The notes under the pieces were generated by a model. That model made no database searches, was not told where the DNA came from, and worked only from the letters and a program-made list of their open reading frames with translations. Of a stretch of 64,000 nucleotides of DNA, positions 1-6,463 are shown piece by piece. The stretch is from the NCBI GenBank assembly GCA_017470935.1, contig JAFUXG010000035.1:1-64000 (forward strand), given 5' to 3'. Every line of letters starts with the position of its first letter. Position 1 is the first letter of the stretch. This stretch comes from Lachnospiraceae bacterium. Lineage in GTDB: Bacteria; Bacillota; Clostridia; Lachnospirales; Lachnospiraceae. The position numbers were made by a program, and so were the translations under genes.

Positions 1-102
1 AGAAATAAATGTCTCAATATCAAAGGACTCTAGAAAATTTTTTAATACATATGCCAAATCACAACTTTTTGATTTAGACCAACTTATAAAAATCTTTCGC
101 AT
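1..102 (-). CDS. TIR-domain protein, 5' fragment cut by window edge
   Basis: Only the first 34 codons are inside the window. The ATG at 102-100 follows a purine-rich site (GCGGAG, about 6 bases upstream), and the frame stays open to base 1. The peptide begins MRKIFISWSKSKSCDLA and continues into a predicted helix and a second strand. This matches the opening of the TIR fold: first strand (IFIS), the short BB-type serine motif, then an amphipathic helix. TIR domains of bacterial defence systems cleave NAD+ or make cyclic ADP-ribose signals. The catalytic Glu would lie outside the window. It is the most 3' visible gene of the minus-strand TIR/base-modification operon, 124 bases after the previous stop. 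That gap contains a weak promoter-like pair (TTGTAC and GATAAT), so it could also be transcribed separately. Confidence 0.62.
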   Translation of the reverse strand, partial: MRKIFISWSKSKSCDLAYVLKNFLESFDIETFIS

Positions 103-226
103 TTTTTTCTCCGCTTTTATAAGATAATCATCAATTATCCTTTATTACTACTCTGTACAACCAGCTAATATCTTGAAACTTCTATCTAATAATTTAAAAA
201 TCACTATCATCTTTTGAGTAATGATG

Positions 227-1033
227 TTACAGATTTCTGGTATCTATATTATTTTGTAAATAAAAATTGTCCAAAGCATCATATGCATCTTTATATTCAT
301 ACGCTGATTCTTCAAACAGTTTTAAATTGTAATCATTAATATCTATTAAATGTTTTGTATTAATATTATATTCTATCTCAAGGTTTTGATAATTTTCATC
401 AGCATGCTCAAAAAACAAATTATGCTGGGCCCTGTGCTCTTTCCTTGATCTGTTTCTTATAAGCTTTGAAGCAAGGAGCTCACCATAAATCCATGGCGAT
501 GTAGTCGCTGAATCATCAGTGATCATATCAACCCATTTTAAGGATGACGGAGTATTAATAAACATCAGACACTCTGTTCTATCGATCATTTTCATCAAAG
601 CTGTATACAATATCATATGAACATTACTTGTTGATCTGTTCCTTGTTTTGTAATCATATGATTTAATATTACCATTTTCATCACGCAAAGATACACAGTA
701 CCTATTATCAATTTTCCTGAGTAAATCATCGGAATTATGCCACACTCCTGAATCTATAAATGCCTCTATTTCAAATTTTTCATACAACCAGCCGGCAAAA
801 GATATAACGAAATCCAAATCGTTGTGTGAGTGCGAAAGAAAAACATGTGCATTTATGTCCGGAAACCACTTTTCTTCAATTATCCTCTCGCATAATGATC
901 CATCAGGATTAATATATTTGCCCAAACTCTCATTAATAGCCTTTTTTTGATTAGTATACATTTCATCACCAACTTTATAATATTTCCGAAAACCATCTTT
1001 ATCATCTACAAGAACATTAAACCCAGCAAACAT
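227..1033 (-). CDS. TIR-domain protein of defence operon
   Basis: This is a 268-residue protein starting at the ATG at 1033, which has a clear AGGAGGGAG site; an upstream in-frame start at 1069 lacks one. Residues 1-60 form an N-terminal extension rich in charged residues. A TIR domain starts near residue 62 with the strand HVFLSHSHNDLDF. The WIYGELLASKL motif near 181-191 carries the likely catalytic Glu185. About 80 C-terminal residues are unassigned. No signal peptide or membrane segment is seen, so it is probably cytosolic. It lies 41 bases downstream of the thymidylate-synthase-fold gene on the same strand. TIR proteins in such settings are usually NADase effectors or makers of ADP-ribose-derived messengers; which applies here cannot be told from sequence. 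The TIR call is fairly secure and the enzymatic role is inferred. Confidence 0.75.
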   Translation of the reverse strand: MFAGFNVLVDDKDGFRKYYKVGDEMYTNQKKAINESLGKYINPDGSLCERIIEEKWFPDINAHVFLSHSHNDLDFVISFAGWLYEKFEIEAFIDSGVWHNSDDLLRKIDNRYCVSLRDENGNIKSYDYKTRNRSTSNVHMILYTALMKMIDRTECLMFINTPSSLKWVDMITDDSATTSPWIYGELLASKLIRNRSRKEHRAQHNLFFEHADENYQNLEIEYNINTKHLIDINDYNLKLFEESAYEYKDAYDALDNFYLQNNIDTRNL

Positions 1034-1074
1034 CTTTATCTCCCTCCTGCTATAGACTTTTACTATCAATACAA

Positions 1075-2067
1075 TTAGCTATAACCTCTGTCTTCTTTCC
1101 ATCTTTGCCACATTCCTTGGTACAACACATTAGTCGATTTATGAACAAGTTCCTCGGCCAGAACATTAAATTTTCTTCTCTGGGCAATATATGCTGCAAT
1201 AATCAACATCATATTGTTGTATGCTACATGCTCAGAATTCAAGAATGCTAATTTGGCAATAGTTTTTTCATCAACTTTTTTATTACACAGGCATTTCATT
1301 CTTTCATATATTTCTTTGATAAGCTGATCCGTCTCCAACTTATTAATACCCAAAATATCGTTGTTTGCATCTAATCCATTATTGGATATTCTGGCATAAT
1401 CCTTTTCGTACAAATGTAAGCTGTCACAGTAATGGCTATATGCTCCAACATCCAACCCAAGCCATCCTGCCATTATTTCCTGAATTGTTGTAAATTGAAT
1501 AAAATTATATGGCATACCTCTAAATATGTCATTACTTCTCATTATTTGAGACCATTCAAGTTTTTCATCCCGTATCTTGAGCATGGAACATATATTGCAT
1601 GGAATATCTTGGCTTCTTGGTTTTCCATCATCTAATGGCATATCAATTTCTGTATCATAAATCTGTATCACTACTTGTCTGCTTTCCGGAACAGATTGTA
1701 GTGCATAATATGTACGTTCTAATTGGTCAAATCCATAATGTTTTCTTATTCGTTTCCCGTAAGCACCATAATATCTATCACCATTACCCGCATAACTAGA
1801 TAATAATGGATTCCATTCGTTAATAACTTCTGATTCATCCGTTCCATTCAATATCCATATTATTTCAGCAAGGGCAAAAGCGATACTCATGGATGGAAAT
1901 CTGTCATATACCCATCTTTGTCGTGGATCTTCAATCGTCATAAGAACATGCAGTATTTCCTGTGTATCTCCTTCTCTACTAATACTTTGTTTCCCTTTTG
2001 CCTTTAAGTAAGCGAACGCATCCTTCCAGACATCATTTGCTGTTAATCCACAGAAAGCATTTGCCAT
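1075..2067 (-). CDS. Thymidylate-synthase-fold enzyme, probable dUMP hydroxymethylase
   Basis: This 330-residue protein has the thymidylate synthase layout: YGAYGKR near 101-107, the nucleophile in IPCNICSML (Cys157), RSNDIFRGMPYN (phosphate and pyrimidine binding, Asn188) and a D-x-LHLY motif near 215-220 matching the DTHLY sugar-binding motif. Asn188 is the position that in ThyA selects uracil over cytosine, so dUMP is the likelier substrate. The residue after the nucleophile is Asn rather than the usual His, which suggests an altered one-carbon chemistry. Phage relatives make 5-hydroxymethyl-dUMP from dUMP and methylene-tetrahydrofolate. The neighbour upstream belongs to a base-hypermodification family and is only 6 bases away, which fits hydroxymethylation better than housekeeping dTMP synthesis. 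The start has an AAAGG site about 10 bases upstream. The fold is secure; the product is inferred. Confidence 0.8.
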   Translation of the reverse strand: MANAFCGLTANDVWKDAFAYLKAKGKQSISREGDTQEILHVLMTIEDPRQRWVYDRFPSMSIAFALAEIIWILNGTDESEVINEWNPLLSSYAGNGDRYYGAYGKRIRKHYGFDQLERTYYALQSVPESRQVVIQIYDTEIDMPLDDGKPRSQDIPCNICSMLKIRDEKLEWSQIMRSNDIFRGMPYNFIQFTTIQEIMAGWLGLDVGAYSHYCDSLHLYEKDYARISNNGLDANNDILGINKLETDQLIKEIYERMKCLCNKKVDEKTIAKLAFLNSEHVAYNNMMLIIAAYIAQRRKFNVLAEELVHKSTNVLYQGMWQRWKEDRGYS

Positions 2068-2073
2068 ATAACA

Positions 2074-3048
2074 TCAACCTTTCTCCATGTTTTGATTTAT
2101 TTCCCACTTTGGCGGAAAGTAGTATTGAATCTGAGGCAAACTTCTATTTTTATATTGCTGCTTTATTCTTTTACCCTTCACTTGACAAAATTCCGGATAC
2201 GCCACCCTTGCATACTTATCAATCTCGCAAAAAAGATTCTGGCAATCAATCAACTGCATTTGTCTTCCAAATAAATCTCTAAATTTTAATCCTCGTTCAT
2301 TAAACTCCTGCTTCTGTCTTTCACATACTAATCGGATGATATCCTCTTCAAGATAATTATCAGCATTTTCAAAACATTTTCGTATCCCTCTTTTAGCCCC
2401 AGGTCCAGCTACAACAAACGACATCTCACTAAAATCGCACAGTTCACTATAATTAATATCTATTAAATATTGAAACGACAGAAAATCACCCAACATGGGA
2501 TAATCCTTTAAATGATCATATATCTCCTGCATAGATTTTGCTTTGGCAATTTTAATTGACAGACCATCCTTCATTATAAACTCGAGAAGTTCAAGATTAT
2601 TCTTGTGTTTTTTGCCATATCCAAAACTGCTTTTTCCGGATGGCATAATGTAAGCAGCTGAATATATCGAAATCCCATTCTTCAACAACTCATCCAACAA
2701 TATATCGTATGATTGTTTATTAAAAGATTTATATGATATATCCTGGAGCCTTTTTTCCAAATACTCCCATGTTTCAATCTTATTAAATATTTTATACAGT
2801 AAAATACGGAATAACATATCTTCAGGACTATACTGCTTATTGCTATATATAACATTTTTTATCAAGTACTGACTCACACGATCAGACGCCCTATAAACAT
2901 TAGTAAACTTATATTTTTGTAAAATCGGATCATTTGTCCATGGTGAAGGCATATTATTATATCTGTTAAAAAATATCTCTTGCCTTTTATAAGCAAACTC
3001 CCAATATGTATCATAAACTTTGGTTGGTTTTAATTCATTTAAATCCAT
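2074..3048 (-). CDS. Base-hypermodification helical protein (HMUDK-helical / aGPT-pyrophosphorylase-like)
   Basis: This is a 324-residue, mostly helical protein. The signature is near the N-terminus: YWEFAYKRQEIFFNR, then PWTNDPILQKYKFTNVYRA and SDRVSQYL (about residues 14-70). This resembles the helical, DNA-glycosylase-related domain linked to hypermodified thymine synthesis in phages: the helical part of 5-hydroxymethyl-dU DNA kinases and the alpha-glutamyl/putrescinyl-thymine pyrophosphorylases. No P-loop is visible, so kinase activity of this polypeptide alone is unlikely. A conserved-looking GPGAKRGI segment lies near residue 218. It follows the TIR-SLOG gene by 9 bases (GAGGAG site before the ATG) and precedes the thymidylate-synthase-like gene by 6 bases, so the two probably act in succession on 5-hydroxymethyl-dU. 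The substrate, free nucleotide or DNA, is unknown. Confidence 0.68.
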   Translation of the reverse strand: MDLNELKPTKVYDTYWEFAYKRQEIFFNRYNNMPSPWTNDPILQKYKFTNVYRASDRVSQYLIKNVIYSNKQYSPEDMLFRILLYKIFNKIETWEYLEKRLQDISYKSFNKQSYDILLDELLKNGISIYSAAYIMPSGKSSFGYGKKHKNNLELLEFIMKDGLSIKIAKAKSMQEIYDHLKDYPMLGDFLSFQYLIDINYSELCDFSEMSFVVAGPGAKRGIRKCFENADNYLEEDIIRLVCERQKQEFNERGLKFRDLFGRQMQLIDCQNLFCEIDKYARVAYPEFCQVKGKRIKQQYKNRSLPQIQYYFPPKWEINQNMEKG

Positions 3049-3057
3049 TGCGGCTCC

Positions 3058-4905
3058 TCACATACTAATCTTTTCCAACAATTTCTTAATCATTAGTCTG
3101 TGATTGATATTATAAAACAGCATTTCATTAAAATCTTTACCCCATGAATTTAAATCATCCCATTCATATTTGCTTGAATTAGTAATAATCTCATGCGCCA
3201 TTTCACTGGATCTTCCGCCTACCGTCCCAACAAGCGCAACTGGTATCCCAGCGTCCTTCGCCTTCTTAACCTCATCATCAACGCCTTGTTGTCTAATATC
3301 TTCTTTTATCTTACCACCCATGCAAATAAGCATATCCGCAGCGTTATCGGATATCATCTTTTTACGCATATTATCTAATCCGTCTGATATGATCAAAGTA
3401 CATTTATCTTCTATACCCGTGTTACGATATTCATTCATATGTATACTATCCATATGCATCTCGATAGATTTTCTAACATCTCGCGAATATAATCTGCCTA
3501 TATCGAAAATCAAATTCTGAAAAGTTGGATGTGCACCAAACACCAATGTATAACCATTTTTTATTATCTCTCGCGAATAGACAATCAGTGCTTCTAGCAA
3601 TGAATTCTTATATATCTCATCACAATCTGGAAATGCACCTGAAATTATTATCTTCCTGTTTAAAAAATCCCTTTTTGTTCCGGTAACGTTTTCCAAATTC
3701 ATGATGTAATCATCATAGTTTTCTTCAATAAACTTCCCATTCTCATACTTGTCTTTTCTTTTTCCGTGATTTGATAACAGGAAAATATTATCGGCATTCT
3801 TACAAAATTCAACATCTTCCATTCGCTGCAAAAAAATATCTACATCATTTTTTTGGGGATTCCTACCAAAACATTGTATATAATGCTTAATATTATCAGC
3901 ATACAAATCCACAGAATCAGATTTATATTGGATATTATATGATAATATAGATTTTTCATCTGGTATCATCTGTATTTTATTGCATTTATCCATATCACTA
4001 AGATACTCAATATATGTAAAAACTTGATCCGATGACTGCATTATCAATTGAAAGCACATTTCTTCCACTTCATTAACAATCTCTTCAAGTCTATTCGCAT
4101 CATCAAATTCTTCTCTTGAATATCTCAAACTTGGCTTTTCTCCTGGAATAATATCCAATTTCTTATATGGTGCATCATCTATCTGTATCCATAACACTGG
4201 GATATCATTCAATAGCGCATAACTTAATTCCTTGATAATCCAGCAGGATTCTGAGGATTCTTCGGTCTGCAAAAAAATCAATACATCACTAACCGATAGA
4301 TGTTTATCAATATCCTCTTGGGCTTCCTGTCCCACTTCAACATTAACAACATCTCTGTATACATTTCTTTCTCGAGTCAAGTTTCTAAGAGCATCTGCCA
4401 ATCTTGCAGCGAGATGTTCTCCATCACTTCTTTTATGAGAGATAAAATACAACACTTCATCCCTATAAAAAGGAGATAATGTCTGAGATATTACTTTTCG
4501 TGCAAAAATCTGTGCAATAGCACGCATATTATTTTTTAAAGGATTTCTATTTTCATTGCGGCTTGCTACATCAAAACTCTGATATTTATCAATAGGTTTT
4601 GGCGGTGTTCTGCACTCAGTATTTCCCTCCGTTGCAATAGCCCACACTCTACATTGTGACCTTTTACATTTTTCAAAAAAATCGATGGCTGTCTTAGAAT
4701 ATTCTCCTGTCTCAGATGTAAAAAAAGCAACTATATCATCTTTATCTATAGCTCCTGCACAAATCTGATTAAATTGCATCAAAGAATCAACATATACGTA
4801 TGATGTCAAATATTCATCAAATATCTCTTTAGCCCCATTATAAAAATCCTTTGCCTTATCATTTATACTCATGGTAATTTTAGGATTAATAAATATAAAT
4901 TTCAT
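3058..4905 (-). CDS. TIR-SLOG fusion protein, Thoeris-like effector
   Basis: This is a 615-residue cytosolic protein. Residues 1-125 look like a Rossmann-type alpha/beta module that may be a degenerate TIR. Residues 150-275 form a TIR domain: VLYFISHKRSDGEH as first strand and loop, SDVLIFLQT, and CWIIKELSYAL with likely catalytic Glu226. Residues 417-575 look like a SLOG nucleotide-binding domain: KIIISGAFPD, GYTLVFGAHPTFQ, MLICMGG and GIPVALVGTVGG. In Thoeris, a TIR protein (ThsB) makes a cyclic ADP-ribose signal that is bound by the SLOG domain of ThsA, switching on NAD+ hydrolysis. Here the effector domain joined to SLOG is TIR rather than SIR2. The gene starts 3 bases after the Nmad2-like stop with an AGGAG site. 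Domain calls are good; the signalling role is inference. Confidence 0.75.
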   Translation of the reverse strand: MKFIFINPKITMSINDKAKDFYNGAKEIFDEYLTSYVYVDSLMQFNQICAGAIDKDDIVAFFTSETGEYSKTAIDFFEKCKRSQCRVWAIATEGNTECRTPPKPIDKYQSFDVASRNENRNPLKNNMRAIAQIFARKVISQTLSPFYRDEVLYFISHKRSDGEHLAARLADALRNLTRERNVYRDVVNVEVGQEAQEDIDKHLSVSDVLIFLQTEESSESCWIIKELSYALLNDIPVLWIQIDDAPYKKLDIIPGEKPSLRYSREEFDDANRLEEIVNEVEEMCFQLIMQSSDQVFTYIEYLSDMDKCNKIQMIPDEKSILSYNIQYKSDSVDLYADNIKHYIQCFGRNPQKNDVDIFLQRMEDVEFCKNADNIFLLSNHGKRKDKYENGKFIEENYDDYIMNLENVTGTKRDFLNRKIIISGAFPDCDEIYKNSLLEALIVYSREIIKNGYTLVFGAHPTFQNLIFDIGRLYSRDVRKSIEMHMDSIHMNEYRNTGIEDKCTLIISDGLDNMRKKMISDNAADMLICMGGKIKEDIRQQGVDDEVKKAKDAGIPVALVGTVGGRSSEMAHEIITNSSKYEWDDLNSWGKDFNEMLFYNINHRLMIKKLLEKISM

Positions 4906-4907
4906 TA

Positions 4908-5525
4908 TTATTGTTCTCCTTTATAATGTGCAAACTCACCTATACGTCTGTTAAACGGAGTACCATTAATGCCACATAAGTAATTATTATGAACGTATCT
5001 GATAAAATCGTTAATCAGAGCTGTATCTTCATTAACACCATGACCTCTACCACACCTAAATAGTGCTGAAAACTCATCAGGAATATCAATTGCATTATTA
5101 CCAAAATAATAGTAATTATCCGATATTAAAACTCTGTCTGTACCTGTATCATGATCCAGATTTACATAATTGACACTCCCATCATCTTTACTATGATGCG
5201 ACAATTCCTGGTACCATTTTCCATCAACATGATGATAAATATTATCACCATATGCTTCGTTCATACTTCTGTTAAAAACCGGCTTCTTTTTTCGGTATTG
5301 TTCATTCATCCAGTATTCATCATAAGAACAAGCATCTTGGACCTGCATAAGCATCACAACTTTACCGCTTACCGGTGTTGAAGAACCACCTATTGCAGCA
5401 ACCCAATCACCTATCTGTGCTTTTCTCCTGATAACAGGCTTACAAGTCGCCAGTGTACACATTCCCCCATAAGGATTTGGTGCAAAACCATAATCTCTTG
5501 TTATAATATACGAATACAATTTCAT
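4908..5525 (-). CDS. Nmad2-type (nucleotide modification associated) protein
   Basis: This is a 205-residue protein. The ATG at 5525 is chosen because TAGGAG lies at good spacing from it; the ATG nine bases earlier sits directly on that site. The N-terminus, KLYSYIITRDYGFAPNPYGG followed by CTLATCKPVIRR and a GDWVAAIGG segment, matches my memory of the Nmad2 family, named for its association with nucleotide and DNA modification enzymes in phages and bacteria. The family fold resembles small base-recognition domains and its reaction is not established. Conserved-looking aromatic and Arg/Asp positions in the first 30 residues could form a nucleotide pocket. It lies 12 bases after the ThsB-like gene and 2 bases before the TIR-SLOG gene, so it is an integral operon member. 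A role in sensing or processing the modified base is inference. Confidence 0.7.
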   Translation of the reverse strand: MKLYSYIITRDYGFAPNPYGGMCTLATCKPVIRRKAQIGDWVAAIGGSSTPVSGKVVMLMQVQDACSYDEYWMNEQYRKKKPVFNRSMNEAYGDNIYHHVDGKWYQELSHHSKDDGSVNYVNLDHDTGTDRVLISDNYYYFGNNAIDIPDEFSALFRCGRGHGVNEDTALINDFIRYVHNNYLCGINGTPFNRRIGEFAHYKGEQ

Positions 5526-5537
5526 TAACACCATCTC

Positions 5538-6020
5538 CTAACATTCATAGTGATCAATTCCGTCCGGATTATTGGGTCTGGGTGTACCATCTGCCTTTTC
5601 CCATTCTAATTCTTCACCATTAATAGCATCGACGATCTTTTCACCATTCCATCCCACTAAATTACTGCCATACTCATTTAATGCTGGCGGAACATCCTCC
5701 TCCTTTGCACCCGGAAGGAAAACTCCCACTATATTTTTATCCATTTCTGCTGCAGTCTTTATCTCCCAATCTACATAATCACTATTGGCTGTCTTATCAC
5801 CTATCAAGACCACTACGGTACCTGCCCACTGTATTTGAGGTTTTATGAGTTCATATTTGATGTAATTCTCATTAGTTGCGTTATTCTTAAGTTTTGCTTC
5901 ATATATAGAGCTATCCCTCATATCCACTCCATGTCTTCCAATCAAATCTTTTAACCCCTCTATTTTGTCAGCATCTGCGTGATAATGTGATACAAAAATA
6001 TTTTTCTTTTCATCTGCCAT
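5538..6020 (-). CDS. ThsB-like (DUF1863/MTH538-type) TIR protein
   Basis: This 160-residue protein is almost entirely one TIR-like domain. It begins with KKNIFVSHYHADADKI, has TVVVLIGDKTANSDYVDWEIKTA with probable catalytic Glu86, and ends with VVGVFLPG-like hydrophobic strands. Size and motifs match the ThsB/MTH538 TIR-like family. In Thoeris systems these proteins detect phage and synthesise an ADP-ribose-derived messenger. It is the first gene of the operon, with an AAGGGGGTC site upstream of the ATG. The leader between it and agrD holds a strong hairpin with a U-tract (6054-6094), so expression may depend on read-through or on a promoter overlapping agrD's 3' end. The family call is reasonably firm; which signal it makes cannot be seen. 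Confidence 0.75.
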   Translation of the reverse strand: MADEKKNIFVSHYHADADKIEGLKDLIGRHGVDMRDSSIYEAKLKNNATNENYIKYELIKPQIQWAGTVVVLIGDKTANSDYVDWEIKTAAEMDKNIVGVFLPGAKEEDVPPALNEYGSNLVGWNGEKIVDAINGEELEWEKADGTPRPNNPDGIDHYEC

Positions 6021-6053
6021 ATCAATTGACCCCCTTCATACATATTAATAGAT

Positions 6054-6094
6054 AAAAAAATCAACGTGCCATCCAACAAAAGTACGTTGATTTT
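6054..6094 (-). terminator. Rho-independent terminator or attenuator between agrD and TIR operon
   Basis: On the minus strand an 11-bp perfect stem (AAAATCAACGT paired with ACGTTGATTTT, arms 6084-6094 and 6057-6067) has a 16-base loop and is followed by seven Ts. It ends agrD transcription but is only about 35 bases before the first TIR gene's start codon. That leaves little room for a separate promoter downstream of it. Confidence 0.85.
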
Positions 6095-6147
6095 CAGTAT
6101 ATATAGCAGAATACATTTGATAGCATTCTATTTCTCAAACATTAATA

Positions 6148-6300
6148 CTATCTTATTCTGCTATATTTCTTTGCCTCTTCAGGATATTCCGGCTGGTTAA
6201 ACATCCAAAGGCATGCAGCATTTGATGTTTGGATTACTAATATCATTGCTAATACATTAATCGCTGCTAAAGCCTTGTTAGATAAATTGAATTTTTTCAA
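6148..6300 (-). CDS. agrD: AgrD-type cyclic lactone autoinducer precursor
   Basis: This is a 50-codon gene. The TTG start at 6300-6298 has an excellent GGAGGTGA site 6 bases upstream; upstream in-frame ATGs at 6321 and 6315 lack one. It has the three parts of AgrD: an amphipathic N-terminal leader (KKFNLSNKALAAIN), a hydrophobic middle (residues 15-25) and the core ACLWMFNQPEYP followed by a charged tail EEAKKYSRIR. The Cys30-Phe34 ring (CLWMF) followed by a Q-P-x-x-P tail is the clostridial pattern and closely resembles the C. perfringens-type CLWFT ring. AgrB would cleave and cyclise it into a five-membered thiolactone. No agrB is in the window. It has its own upstream element (6344-6366) shared with the radical-SAM cluster and lies downstream of that cluster's terminator. 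The receptor is likely the AgrC homologue at 10557-11873. Confidence 0.88.
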   Translation of the reverse strand: MKKFNLSNKALAAINVLAMILVIQTSNAACLWMFNQPEYPEEAKKYSRIR

Positions 6301-6343
6301 TAGACTCACCTCCATCTTCATTTTATATTAATTATTTATAACA

Positions 6344-6366
6344 TCAATACGAATGTCGATTTTTGT
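6344..6366 (-). promoter_or_regulatory. 23-bp element upstream of agrD, identical to copy at 10472-10494
   Basis: The core ACGAATGTCGATTTTTGT and flanking bases are identical over 23 bp to the copy upstream of the radical-SAM cluster, in the same orientation. Similarity continues as a second half-site-like stretch (TTTAAAGTAC here, TTTTAAGTGC there) about 20 bases away. Imperfect direct repeats at about two helical turns are typical of LytTR-domain (AgrA) binding sites, though the sequence is not the canonical S. aureus motif. An AT-rich -10 (TATAAA) follows before the agrD ribosome site. Confidence 0.65.
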
Positions 6367-6392
6367 AATTTAAAGTACAATATTTGCTAACA

Positions 6393-6435
6393 TTAAAAAA
6401 AGAACACTATTATTTAATAATTAAATAGTGTTCTT
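6393..6435 (-). terminator. Terminator of radical-SAM cluster
   Basis: On the minus strand a 12-bp stem (AAGAACACTATT with AATAGTGTTCTT) and a 12-base AT loop are followed by a run of Ts. It begins about 30 bases after the radical-SAM stop codon and isolates agrD as its own unit. Confidence 0.88.
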
Positions 6436-6463
6436 ACTTACTTTTATAGCACATATCAGTAAA

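Noticed and set aside
1075-2067. Housekeeping thymidylate synthase
   Set aside because: No dihydrofolate reductase neighbour, a changed residue next to the nucleophile, and operon membership with hypermodification and TIR genes.
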